Source: Planctomycetota bacterium
GTDB lineage: Bacteria > Planctomycetota > Planctomycetia > Pirellulales > Lacipirellulaceae
Direction of reading: 5' to 3'
Length of the DNA: 64,000 nt
Assembly: GCA_013286045.1 (NCBI GenBank)
Contig: JABDGM010000002.1
Span: 31,654-95,653 of the forward strand
The position numbers and the translations under genes were made by a program. The notes beneath the pieces were generated by a model. The model was given only the letters and a program-made list of their open reading frames with translations. It did no database searches and had not been told where the DNA came from. Of the stretch, positions 8,421-17,553 are shown one piece after another. Every line of letters starts with the position of its first letter. Position 1 is the stretch's first letter.

Positions 8421-11400
8421 GTGAACTTTATCGTATTTGGAATGCGTCACCCGATCAGCACGATGATGATGATCGTGACGTTGATCGCCGTCGGCGGGCT
8501 GGCGTTATCTCGCATGCGGGTCGATATCTTCCCGCCCATCAATCAGCCGCAAATTGTCGTTTTCTGCAACTACGGCGGCATGGATCCTAGCCAGATGGAG
8601 GGTCTCCTCGTCAATCAGTTCGAGTTGGCGTTTCAATATGTAGACGGCGTAAAGAACATCGAATCACGTTGCATCAGCCAAGTCGCGCTCATTAAGCTCG
8701 CGTTCTACCCAGGTACCGATATGGCCAAAGCGATGGCCTCGGTCGTAAGCCAAGCGAACCGGGCACAGGCAAGCATGCCGCCCAATGTGCTGCCTCCGCT
8801 TATCATGCAGCTCGACGCGGGCAGTGTCCCCGTCGGCTATCTCGTATTGCAAAGTAAGAATCGAACGCTTGGAGAAATGGGCGACCTCGCCCAAATGCGA
8901 ATTCGGGCGCTTGTTCAGTCCAACGTGCCCGGGACCATGGCCACCTCTCCTTTTGGAACCAATACCCGTGCGATCGTGATCAGCGTTGATCCCGATCGGC
9001 TGCGATCGTATGACCTTACGCCCGATTCAGTCGTATCCGCGATTCGAGACGGCAATTTCATCAGTCCGTCGGGCAATGTGTATGTTCAAGATGAAATGCC
9101 ATTGGTGCCGAACAACGCCATGATCAGTGAGCCGAAAGACTTCGGTAACATTCCTATTAAACCCGGTAGTGGCGTGTATGTGCGCGATGTTGGCACGATC
9201 TCCGATGCGACCGACTTAAACTACGGCTACGCGTTGGTGAACGGACATAAGTCCGTTTATTTGCCAATCGTCAAAAAGAGCACGGCTTCGACGTTGCAAG
9301 TTGTCGGCGACATAAAAAAGTCGATGCCGCTGTTCAAAAGCGTGTTGCCGGACGACGTCAATTTAAGTTTCGAATTCGATGAGTCGCCCGCCGTTAAGAG
9401 TGCGATCAGCAACGTGTTTATGGAGGGCTTGATCGGCACGGTGCTCACAGGCGTGATGGTATTGATTTTTCTCCGCGATTGGCGGAGTGTGATTGTCGTC
9501 GTGCTCAATATTCCGCTCGCGCTGCTCGGGTCATTGTTTGGCCTATGGGTTACCGGCTACACGATCAATATCATGACGCTCGGCGGCCTAGCATTGGCGA
9601 TCGGCATTCTCGTCGACGTGGCCACCGTATCGATCGAAAACATCCACGTTCAGATGACTCGTACGAAGTCGCTGGCCCGCGCCGTAGAGCGAGGCAGTCA
9701 TGAAACCGCGGTGCCGAGATTGTTGGCGCTCGTTTGCGTGCTGTCCGTGTTCATTCCCGCATTTATCATGGAAGAGCCGATTCGATCGTTGTTCGTGCCG
9801 CTGGCGCTCGCGGTCGGGTTCGCAATGGTTTCCTCGTACGTGCTATCGAGCACGTTCGTACCTGTTATATCTGTCTGGCTGATCAAGCATCACGGCGAGC
9901 ACGCGGAACATGGGAAGCGGGGACTGTTCGATCGAACTCAGCGCATCGTCCGGATTTGGCTTCGTCGTCTAAGAAGAGGTCGTCGACTCGTAATTCCGGC
10001 ATACATTACAGACCGTCTCAATCAGCCTGAGAAACCAGGAATAAAGCACTCAGAAACTGCCAAGCAGGGATTGTTCGATCGATTTCAGGTCGTTTTCGGT
10101 GGCTGTGTGCGACAACTCGTAACTTGGCGGTGGATCGTCGTACCTGCCTATCTCGGCGTCAGTTTGTTCGTGCTGCTAGCGGCGGGGAGCCAACTCGGAA
10201 TGGAACTGTTCCCGCAGGTGGACTCGGGAGAGTTCGTACTACGATTCCATGCGCCGCCCGGATCAAATTTCGAAATCACCCGGCAAATCGCGGCGAAAAT
10301 TCTGCAAGTAATCGACGAAGAAGCACAGGCCGGAAACGTTCGAATTTCAATGGGCTTCGCTGGCCAGCAAGCGCCCGTCTATTCAATGAACAATTTGATT
10401 CTTTTTATGCGTGGGCCCGACGACGGGCAGCTGCGCATCGCACTAGAAGAAGAAAGTGGTATACGCCTAGCGCCGTTCCGAGAACGCTTGCGTAAAGTGC
10501 TGCCTGAAAAGGTTAGGCCATGGTTAGCGGACTTACTTGAACAACAAGGCCTCACGGCTGCCTCCGCAAAAGCCCGGGCGGATCAGGTCGCGTTCGGTTT
10601 CGAGCCGGGTGATATCGTGAGCGAGGTGATGAGCTTCGGGTCACCAACGCCCATCGAGATTGCCGTGGTCAGTCCCAACTTAGCAGACGCTAAAGAGCAT
10701 GCGGACAAAATCAAAACTGAGTTGGAAAAAATCCCCTATTTTCGCGACGTCGCATACCATCAGTCGATTGATTATCCAACGGTGCCGGTGCAAATCGACC
10801 GGGAGCGGGCCGGCATGAGCGGCATGACGGCGAAAGAAGTTGCAGACGCCATTTTGGTGAGCACGTCATCGAGCCGTTACGTCGCCCGCAACTACTGGCG
10901 CGACCCAAAATCTGGAGTGGATTATCAAGTCGAGGTACTCGTTCCGACGAAACGGATGAATTCATCGCGACAAGTGGAAACGATACCCTTGCGCCGCGTG
11001 TCGGGAGGGTCGAACTTGCTTGTGCGCGATGTGGCCACGGTTAGTAAGGGAACGATGCCTGGACAGTTCGACCGAAACACCATGCAACGATTTCTGAGTT
11101 TAACCGCGAACGTCGAGGGTGAAGACTTAGGTCGGGCTGCGCGTCAAATCAATGATGCCATCGAAGCGGCTGGCCAGCTACCAAAAGGTGTAAGAATTGA
11201 TATCCGTGGCCAAATAACGCCAATGCAAGAGATGTTCAAATCGATGACAATAGGATTGGCGATCGCCGTCGTTACCATCATGATTTTACTAACGGCATAT
11301 TTTGAATCGCCGCGGCTGGCACTCGCTGCCGTGAGTGCCGTACCTGGTGTTCTCAGTGGTGTGGCATTGATTTTGTACATCACCAACACTTCGCTGAACA

Positions 11401-11837
11401 TCGAATCATTCATGGGCTCGATTATGTGCATCGGCGTGTCGCTGTCGAACTCCGTAATGATGGTGTCGTTCATCGCGAGAGATTGGCAGCATGGGAAAAG
11501 TTCATTTGATGCCGCTTGGCTTGGCGCTCAAGAACGCTTGCGGCCAATTTTAATGACGGCGTGCGCCATGACGGTCGGTATGGTGCCAATGGCACTTGCT
11601 TTGGAACGAGGTAGTGAAATGCAGGCGCCGCTGGGGCGAGCCGTTATTGGTGGATTAGTTGTGTCTACTTTCGCCACGTTGCTGATTGTGCCGTCGGTAT
11701 TTGCCCTGCTGATGGGCGCTCGCCCGTCTGTGTCACCGTCTGTACATCCCGACGATCCTGCGAGTCGATATTACGATCCCTTGCCGGTCAAAGAAGGCGA
11801 CGATCCCCGTACGAGTCAAGCCTTTGCCCACGCATGA
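8421..11837 (+). CDS. HAE1-type (AcrB-like) RND efflux transporter
   Basis: This is the inner-membrane, proton-driven pump of a tripartite multidrug-type exporter, 1138 residues with the usual two-fold RND architecture. The first membrane helix is at FGMRHPISTMMMIVTLIAVGG. TM4 carries the acidic proton-relay residues in ILVDVATVSIENIHVQ, and the second half contains the matching helices near the C-terminus. GTG start with a good GGAG site. Between the two halves there is an expanded linker in which a GLFDRxQ...PAY segment occurs twice, so the protein is longer than usual there. The adaptor gene follows 24 bases downstream and the channel gene is divergent, so the three form one system. Substrates unknown. 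Confidence 0.93.
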   Translation: MNFIVFGMRHPISTMMMIVTLIAVGGLALSRMRVDIFPPINQPQIVVFCNYGGMDPSQMEGLLVNQFELAFQYVDGVKNIESRCISQVALIKLAFYPGTDMAKAMASVVSQANRAQASMPPNVLPPLIMQLDAGSVPVGYLVLQSKNRTLGEMGDLAQMRIRALVQSNVPGTMATSPFGTNTRAIVISVDPDRLRSYDLTPDSVVSAIRDGNFISPSGNVYVQDEMPLVPNNAMISEPKDFGNIPIKPGSGVYVRDVGTISDATDLNYGYALVNGHKSVYLPIVKKSTASTLQVVGDIKKSMPLFKSVLPDDVNLSFEFDESPAVKSAISNVFMEGLIGTVLTGVMVLIFLRDWRSVIVVVLNIPLALLGSLFGLWVTGYTINIMTLGGLALAIGILVDVATVSIENIHVQMTRTKSLARAVERGSHETAVPRLLALVCVLSVFIPAFIMEEPIRSLFVPLALAVGFAMVSSYVLSSTFVPVISVWLIKHHGEHAEHGKRGLFDRTQRIVRIWLRRLRRGRRLVIPAYITDRLNQPEKPGIKHSETAKQGLFDRFQVVFGGCVRQLVTWRWIVVPAYLGVSLFVLLAAGSQLGMELFPQVDSGEFVLRFHAPPGSNFEITRQIAAKILQVIDEEAQAGNVRISMGFAGQQAPVYSMNNLILFMRGPDDGQLRIALEEESGIRLAPFRERLRKVLPEKVRPWLADLLEQQGLTAASAKARADQVAFGFEPGDIVSEVMSFGSPTPIEIAVVSPNLADAKEHADKIKTELEKIPYFRDVAYHQSIDYPTVPVQIDRERAGMSGMTAKEVADAILVSTSSSRYVARNYWRDPKSGVDYQVEVLVPTKRMNSSRQVETIPLRRVSGGSNLLVRDVATVSKGTMPGQFDRNTMQRFLSLTANVEGEDLGRAARQINDAIEAAGQLPKGVRIDIRGQITPMQEMFKSMTIGLAIAVVTIMILLTAYFESPRLALAAVSAVPGVLSGVALILYITNTSLNIESFMGSIMCIGVSLSNSVMMVSFIARDWQHGKSSFDAAWLGAQERLRPILMTACAMTVGMVPMALALERGSEMQAPLGRAVIGGLVVSTFATLLIVPSVFALLMGARPSVSPSVHPDDPASRYYDPLPVKEGDDPRTSQAFAHA

Positions 11838-11861
11838 AGGCGATCTGAAAGGAAGTAAACT

Positions 11862-13304
11862 GTGAAATCGGTGAATCGACTTCTGCTTGGAATGCTGCTC
11901 TGCGGTTTTGCATACGGCTGCAGTAAACCAAAGACGGATAAAGCCGCGCCACTCAATTTGGTGCCGACAGTAAAAGTTGAGCAACCTGCATTGCGCGACA
12001 TCGAACGTATTATTGCCCAGCCAGGGGCGATCGAAGCGTACGAGCAAACGTCGATTTATTCCAAGATCCCGGGCTTCGTGCAGAAGTGGCACGTCGACAT
12101 TGGCGATCGGGTTAAGAAGGGTGATTTGCTGATTGAGTTGCTTGTTCCTGAGCTGGCCGATGAGCACAGTCAAAAGGTCGCCCAGATCGAGCAGTCCCGG
12201 GCAGTCGTTCACCAATCCGAGAAGCTCATAACGGTAGCGGAAAGCAACGTTCAATCTGCACAGGACGCTGTGACCGAAGCAAAGGCCAATATCGATCGCT
12301 ACGTGGCGGACGTGGATCGATGGCAAGGTGAGATGAATCGCTTAAGAGGCCTCGCGAAAGATGGGGTTGTTAATCAGGAGGTCCTTGCCGAAACAGAGAA
12401 TCAACTGAAGTCGAGCCAAGCGGCATTGGAATCTGCTCACGCCGCTGTAAAGAGCAAAGAATCGCAACGCCTCGCGGCCGAAGCCCAAGTGGGAAAGGCC
12501 AAGGCAGACTTAAATGCCAGTCAAGCGCAGGTCAAAGTTGCCGAGGCAGAAGAGCAGCGGCTTGCTTCGATGTTCCAGTACACAAAGATCACTGCTCCCT
12601 ACGACGGCGCGATCACCTCGCGCAACGTCAGTACCGGCGATTTTGTCCGTGCGGGCACCGGCAACTCGCCTGAGGGCGGAAGTTCCGAGGCATCCGGTGG
12701 TTCACCAATGCCGATGTTAGTCGTTACGCGTACCGATCCGATGGTATTCGTCATCGGAGTACCGGAGGTCGATGCGCAATACGTGAAAGTAGGCACCAAA
12801 GCGTCGCTTCGACTTCAGGCGCTCGCTGGTCGCGAGTTTGACGTTGCAGTCACTCGAATCGCCCCTACGCTCAACAAGCAGAGTCGAACCTTGATGGCTG
12901 AGGTCGACTTGCCGAATCCCAATGGCGAACTTTTGCCGGGAATGTATGCTTACGGGTCCATTGAATTGAACCGCTCGAAAGTTCGCGCAATACCCAATTC
13001 AGCGACCGTGCAAATTGGCAATCGGATGTGCTGTTATTTAGTGGAGAACGGGAAGGCGTCGCGCACTCAAATTCAAATCGGCGTCACCGACGGCAGTTGG
13101 ACCGAGGTCGTGAAAAAAGAATCCTATCCAACAAACGGACAGTCCGGGACCTGGCAGGATTTCGACGGTTCAGAAAAAGTCATCGTTGGTGATCTGTCAG
13201 AGATTTCTGATGGCGAGCGGGTTGCGCTCGACGAAGGCCAAGCTCAGCAGCCGAAGTTAACCAGCTTTAAAGCTGGTCACGAAGTTGCCGCAACAACGCG
13301 CTAA
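11862..13304 (+). CDS. RND periplasmic adaptor (membrane-fusion) lipoprotein
   Basis: This is the HlyD/AcrA-type adaptor that links the RND pump to the outer-membrane channel. The N-terminus is a lipoprotein signal with a lipobox around FAYGC. It is followed by the biotinyl-lipoyl half motif (YSKIPGFVQKWHVDIGDRVKKG), a long helical hairpin rich in A/E/K/Q (about residues 110-225), the second lipoyl half (YTKITAPYDGAITSRNVSTG), and beta-barrel and membrane-proximal domains. It starts with GTG 24 bases after the pump gene and is preceded by GGAAG. The unusual point is an inserted GGSSEASGG loop in the barrel region. Confidence 0.92.
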   Translation: MKSVNRLLLGMLLCGFAYGCSKPKTDKAAPLNLVPTVKVEQPALRDIERIIAQPGAIEAYEQTSIYSKIPGFVQKWHVDIGDRVKKGDLLIELLVPELADEHSQKVAQIEQSRAVVHQSEKLITVAESNVQSAQDAVTEAKANIDRYVADVDRWQGEMNRLRGLAKDGVVNQEVLAETENQLKSSQAALESAHAAVKSKESQRLAAEAQVGKAKADLNASQAQVKVAEAEEQRLASMFQYTKITAPYDGAITSRNVSTGDFVRAGTGNSPEGGSSEASGGSPMPMLVVTRTDPMVFVIGVPEVDAQYVKVGTKASLRLQALAGREFDVAVTRIAPTLNKQSRTLMAEVDLPNPNGELLPGMYAYGSIELNRSKVRAIPNSATVQIGNRMCCYLVENGKASRTQIQIGVTDGSWTEVVKKESYPTNGQSGTWQDFDGSEKVIVGDLSEISDGERVALDEGQAQQPKLTSFKAGHEVAATTR

Positions 13305-13418
13305 GTGACGAAGCCTCGCGCGGTCAATTGTCCAACTTTCGCTAACGAATACGAAGCGATCGAGTTGGGAATTCGGTCTCTCGTGGAGGACCGGCGATTC
13401 CGGGCGACAGCCGCTCAA

Positions 13419-14633
13419 TCATTTGGGCGACGGCGAGGTCGGGATCGCGGCGACACTATTGTGCTGCTTGGCAAGCAATTCGGCGGCCTCTGCTTTTTGT
13501 CCTGACTTCTCAAGCAATGCGGCATAACGCTGCACGAGGCTGTCCATGTCAGGATGATGGTTTGACCCGAAGGCCTTTTCGTAGGTAGCCAGAGATTCTT
13601 TGTACAAGGATGCGGCTTCGTCAGTTTTGCCTTGCATTTCGCGCACCTGACCAAGCTGTTCAAGACTACGCGCTACCTTGGGATGTGCGACAGGGAATGC
13701 CTTCTTTCGCGATTGCAGAGAGGCTTCGCACAACGGTTCGGCTTCGGTCGCCTTTTCTTCGGCGATGTACACTTCGGCAAGGCCCGATTGACAGTTCGCC
13801 ACGTACGGATGGTCGGCAGCGAACATTTTTGCAAAGGATTCTAAGCATACACGGCTCAACTCTTCCGCCTCTTCGTATTTCTTCTCGGCGCAATACGTCT
13901 TCGCCAAATTGCTCTTCCCCATCCCAACGGTCGGGTTGTTTTCACCGAGCGTTTGTGTCCAGATCTCAAGCGACTGTTTCCCGAGAGACTCGGCTTCGTC
14001 GTACTTCTTTTCTTCGCGCACCACGACCGACAGGTTTTGTAAAACGTTGGCATACGCCGGATTCTTTTCGCCCGCGAATTGGCGGACGAGGGCCAGAGAG
14101 CGTCGATAAAGAGCTTCTGCCTCATCGTTTCGTCCCTCGGTGCGGTAGAGGACCGCGAGGTTCTGTGCCGCTGCCGCAATTCCAGCTTGGTCGCTAGGAT
14201 AATTCTTTTCGATCGCGGCTAAGGCTTGCTTCCCAACCTTTTCCGCCTCATCGAACTTGGCTTCTTCTTGGTACAGTGACGCAAGATTGATTTGGCCTCG
14301 AATCGCATTTCTACCGTTTGCCCCTTCGGCATGTTCGACGATCGCATTTGCGCGTTTGTAAGATGCCTCTGCGTCTACGTAGTAAGCTAAGCCCTGCTGC
14401 ACGCTCGCCAGCATTCCCAGCGATTGGGCAAACCGCGGATCATTGCCCCCGAATTGTTCGGCCTGGGTGGCGGCGGATTGAAGTTGCTTAAGAGCTTCGG
14501 AATAGTTGCCTTGTTGCTGCGCCCTGAGCCCAGCCTGCATCGAGTTCTTCCACCCAGATTCCTGAGCAGCTGCAATGTTCGTGCAAAATATGAGCGCACA
14601 GGCGGTGACTAGTTCGAATCGTTGTAATTGCAC
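13419..14633 (-). CDS. Secreted/periplasmic tetratricopeptide-repeat protein
   Basis: An N-terminal signal peptide (TACALIFCTNIAAAQ) is followed by about eight tandem TPR units of the kinesin-light-chain kind, with recurring motifs such as DEAEALYRRSLALVRQ and ASLYQEEAKFDEAEK. Such repeats are protein-protein scaffolds; no enzyme domain is visible. The gene is convergent with the efflux operon and shows no clear functional link to it. The C-terminus is a short Ser/Pro tail. Function unknown beyond a binding scaffold in the periplasm or outer envelope. Confidence 0.85.
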   Translation of the reverse strand: MQLQRFELVTACALIFCTNIAAAQESGWKNSMQAGLRAQQQGNYSEALKQLQSAATQAEQFGGNDPRFAQSLGMLASVQQGLAYYVDAEASYKRANAIVEHAEGANGRNAIRGQINLASLYQEEAKFDEAEKVGKQALAAIEKNYPSDQAGIAAAAQNLAVLYRTEGRNDEAEALYRRSLALVRQFAGEKNPAYANVLQNLSVVVREEKKYDEAESLGKQSLEIWTQTLGENNPTVGMGKSNLAKTYCAEKKYEEAEELSRVCLESFAKMFAADHPYVANCQSGLAEVYIAEEKATEAEPLCEASLQSRKKAFPVAHPKVARSLEQLGQVREMQGKTDEAASLYKESLATYEKAFGSNHHPDMDSLVQRYAALLEKSGQKAEAAELLAKQHNSVAAIPTSPSPK

Positions 14634-14966
14634 AGCTTAACTCCTAGCGCACAGAGTGAATCGCTTACGGTCCGAAAATCCTTGGCCGGCTCATGAGCTG
14701 AACGAGGCGTTCAGATCGGACCGTTCAACGGTAGGCAGCAAAAGGCGTAACTATTTATTCAATTCTTTGCTCAACGACAATGCGAAAATCGTGCGCTGAA
14801 GACTGCTAGCTGGCGAAGAGATGTCCCCGAGTCTACTGTCGCTAGCTGCCCTAATTCTTTGGCCGCGAGAAGAAGCCGAGTGGGAGTGACGCCATCGCCA
14901 AACGATCAGCGACAGCTTGGTCCTGGCATTTCCGGTTCGCCCGATCAGGCTGATTCGTCCAGCCGA

Positions 14967-15115
14967 GTGATTCGCTGCGTTGCGATTTCACCTGCCTTCG
15001 TCGGCCTGTCATCGTCGGGGCTCACGTCAAGCTGGCTCCGACGAGGATGGGTCGAGGAAGGCAATTCACCCCCGCCTCTGCTAACCTGCCTTTGTTGGTC
15101 CGATTCCGAGGGGCC
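14967..15115 (+). repeat. ~150-bp palindromic repeat, copy A
   Basis: This sequence recurs almost unchanged, in the same orientation, at 24984-25133. Its centre is a long imperfect hairpin: GCCTTCGTCGGCC pairs with GGTCGAGGAAGGC, enclosing CATCGTCGGGGC opposite GCTCCGACGAGGATG. The flank CACCCCCGCCTCTGCTAACC is also conserved. It lacks a convincing coding sequence. It could be a MITE/REP-like mobile palindrome or a structured RNA. The two copies frame a 10-kb accessory block. Confidence 0.8.
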
Positions 15116-15238
15116 TTATTGATTCGGAAATTAGTCCAGAAAACCTTCTCTCGTAAGCCTCTCCGACAAGGCTTCTTCAGCGATTTCCTGTTGCGTAGAA
15201 ATACTTGCTCCTTTGAGCCTAAGCTCTAAAGACGCGCG

Positions 15239-15511
15239 CTATATCCGCCTAACACTTTGATGGGCAGCCCATGCAAAACACCCGAGACCAAGAGTAAGGA
15301 GTGCCGCGCATATGACAGCGTTGCGCAACAGCCGCGGATGGGTCTTAGATGCAGCGCCAAGTCGCTTGCCGCGCGAGATTGTGATGAAACGGCCGCTCGT
15401 AAGCGAACTCGCGGAGAATCGCGAGGGATTCTTTGGCATCGCGAACGCGAGGTTCCATCCAAGAATCGAATCCACTTTCCTCAATAAAGAACGGCTGCCG
15501 ATGATGCCCAT
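15239..15511 (-). CDS. Possible small membrane protein (uncertain)
   Basis: A 90-residue frame has a plausible C-terminal membrane helix (NAVICAALLTLGLGCFAWAAH) in otherwise gene-poor DNA between the TPR gene and the zinc-ribbon gene. I see no ribosome-binding site that decides the start, and an overlapping frame on the same strand is also open. Treat as a weak prediction. The rest of 14634-15836, apart from the palindromic repeat, shows nothing I recognise. Confidence 0.25.
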   Translation of the reverse strand: MGIIGSRSLLRKVDSILGWNLAFAMPKNPSRFSASSLTSGRFITISRGKRLGAASKTHPRLLRNAVICAALLTLGLGCFAWAAHQSVRRI

Positions 15512-15836
15512 GCTCCATCACGTATTTTGACGCAGGCCGGATAAGAAACGTCATGCTGTAGAATTTCTCAGTGCCTTGACCACGTAAAGGTCGCTGAACG
15601 GGAACTCATCGGGAAGAATCTCCCGGGCTTCTTTCCAACGCCGCGAGCGGTCATTCGGGAATTGTTGGAGCTAGGCGTTCGGTCGACGAGTCACCACCAA
15701 CTATCAGACCATTTCCTTGCTCACATAACGGCGAGAGCACCGCCATGGCTGTGATCAGTTACTGAACACAACTGCGTGATTTGGTAGAATGAAGCGAGCA
15801 TTCACGCATACGGCACTGCAACTTCAGGAGGCCGCA

Positions 15837-16016
15837 ATGGTAACAAAGGAATTCAAATGCCAACGGTGCGGGCATCGCTTCATGATTGAAGTCTTTGAGG
15901 AGGGCGAAGCAGATCAGAGACACTGGACGAGTCGTCCAGTCACTTGCGAGAAATGCCGCAGCCCGTCGGTGGAATCCTTACGGGTGATCGGACGATCGTC
16001 GTCTCAGTCGCGGTAA
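15837..16016 (+). CDS. Small zinc-ribbon protein (FmdB-like)
   Basis: A 59-residue protein with two cysteine pairs, FKCQRCGHRF and VTCEKCRSPS, which make a rubredoxin-like zinc ribbon of the FmdB kind. I choose ATG 15837 because AGGAGG lies directly upstream; an in-frame ATG at 15789 would bypass this site. The function of such proteins is usually unknown (regulatory or metal-binding). The stop lies 23 bases before the DUF4062 gene start, so the two are probably co-transcribed. Confidence 0.7.
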   Translation: MVTKEFKCQRCGHRFMIEVFEEGEADQRHWTSRPVTCEKCRSPSVESLRVIGRSSSQSR

Positions 16017-16039
16017 TCGGTAGGAAGGCTTTAGGACAG

Positions 16040-17215
16040 ATGCGAAAACGAATTTTCTTGAGTTCCGTCATGCGAGGATTTTCCGCTGAACGGACTGCTG
16101 CAATAGATGCGATCGAAACGCTCCGGCACGAGGCTGTCCGTGCGGAGGACTTTGGAGCTAAGCCGCACAGCTCGCAGCTTGCTTGCCTTGAAGGTGTGAG
16201 AGGCAGCGAGATCTACGTTGGTGTTTTTGGAGAAAGATACGGAGATGCGGTCGCGTCCGGACTTTCGCCCACTGAGGAAGAGTTTCACGAAGCTCGAAAG
16301 CGAGGCCTGCCGATTCTTTGCTTCATAACGAAGGGCGCAAAGGAGCCCCGGCAAGAAGAGTTCCTTCGGAGCATCACTGGATTCGAAGATGGATATTTTG
16401 TCGCATTCTATTCAAGTACTGACGATCTAGGAAAAGCGATAATCCGCGCGCTAAACGATCTTTCAACAACTGATGGCAAGGTTTTAGATTCAAAAGGCGC
16501 TGACCAAATTTTTCGCACGCGATTTGATGAGTGCTGTGTAGCCCAGCGCGGGTCTGTATCTTTCCGAATGGCACTTATCCCGGAACGGCATTCGGAGGAG
16601 TATTTCTCCCCCATAGCGTTGGGAAGCGAAGAGCTGAAAGATAAGATTAGCCAGCTACTACTGTTTGGCCCGAAACCCCGTTTTTTTACAGCAGCACTTG
16701 GTGTCGAGCACACAGAAGGCGATGACTATGTTCGGCTGCATCAAGAAAATGAAAATCGCGGTATGCCAGGGCGGTCCGTAACTCTCTTCCACGACGCTGC
16801 AATCTTCGCGAGTTCGGAAGTGCAACGCGAGTCAAGTCGCACTAGCGGATTTTTAACTTCGCACATAATTGACGAAGAAATCTTCGTAGAGAAGTTGCAA
16901 TCCTTTGTTCAAATCGTGTCCGAGATTGTCTCACTCGTGCCACAGAACCAATTGTTAGCGAACTTTTTCTTTTCTTGCGAACTAAGCGGAATCGGTGACA
17001 AGTATTTTGGCAAAGTACCCTCACCTGCCCCAAACAGCATGAGCATGCCGGGGCGTCGGCTTCATGATCCTCTAAGCATTCCGAAAGAACCGCTTCGAGT
17101 GTCACGATCGAAGTTAACATCGGCAAACGAATTCGTGGCCGATATCGTTGAACGAACGGCTAGGACGTTTCGCGTAGCTGGAGCCTACTACATGAAAGAA
17201 GTAAGGGATTGGTGA
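16040..17215 (+). CDS. DUF4062-domain protein (putative stress/defence sensor)
   Basis: Residues 1 to about 95 form a DUF4062 domain: it starts KRIFLSSVMRGFSAERTAAI and continues with GSEIYVGVFGERYG and SPTEEEFHEARKRGLPILCF. DUF4062 has a TIR/SLOG-like Rossmann fold and often sits at the N-terminus of STAND-type or other conflict proteins. The remaining ~290 residues have no family I recognise and no NTPase motif, so this is a short, non-STAND member. Start ATG 16040 was chosen because a longer frame from 15944 would overlap the zinc-ribbon gene. The surrounding block is rich in defence-type genes, which supports but does not prove an immune role. Confidence 0.75.
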   Translation: MRKRIFLSSVMRGFSAERTAAIDAIETLRHEAVRAEDFGAKPHSSQLACLEGVRGSEIYVGVFGERYGDAVASGLSPTEEEFHEARKRGLPILCFITKGAKEPRQEEFLRSITGFEDGYFVAFYSSTDDLGKAIIRALNDLSTTDGKVLDSKGADQIFRTRFDECCVAQRGSVSFRMALIPERHSEEYFSPIALGSEELKDKISQLLLFGPKPRFFTAALGVEHTEGDDYVRLHQENENRGMPGRSVTLFHDAAIFASSEVQRESSRTSGFLTSHIIDEEIFVEKLQSFVQIVSEIVSLVPQNQLLANFFFSCELSGIGDKYFGKVPSPAPNSMSMPGRRLHDPLSIPKEPLRVSRSKLTSANEFVADIVERTARTFRVAGAYYMKEVRDW

Positions 17216-17240
17216 CCGCAAGTCAGAGAATTCAGGAGTG

Positions 17241-17396
17241 CTTCTGTCGGACGCCGCTTATTTTAGGGTAACGGCGTTCGCCCATACGAACGACGCACGA
17301 CAGGCAGAATTGGCTGGATTTCAGATCCATATTCCAAAGCCAGTCAATGTTAGCGACCTCACGGCAGTCATCGGACGCCTCGCCAATCAGGCTTAG
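17241..17396 (+). pseudogene. Response-regulator receiver domain, C-terminal fragment
   Basis: The frame ending at 17396 reads VTAFAHTNDARQAELAGFQ followed by IHIPKPVNVSDLTAVIGRL. This is the last third of a CheY-like receiver domain, including the conserved T/A of switch strand 4, the AGF turn and the KP dipeptide. The phosphorylated Asp and the acidic N-terminal cluster are absent upstream and there is no start codon, so this is a truncated relic. The rest of 17216-17553 holds nothing recognisable. Confidence 0.65.
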
Positions 17397-17553
17397 CCGA
17401 TCGTCGACTGAAGGACATATGCGTTTTGAATCTTAGAACCCGATGGTGCATCTCGTTTCAACTAGTTCGAGCGATTTCACCGTCAACGTGAGTCACTCAG
17501 CGAGAGCAACGTCAGTGACAGCTTCGCCCCGACTGCGGCGAGACAGAAACGCT

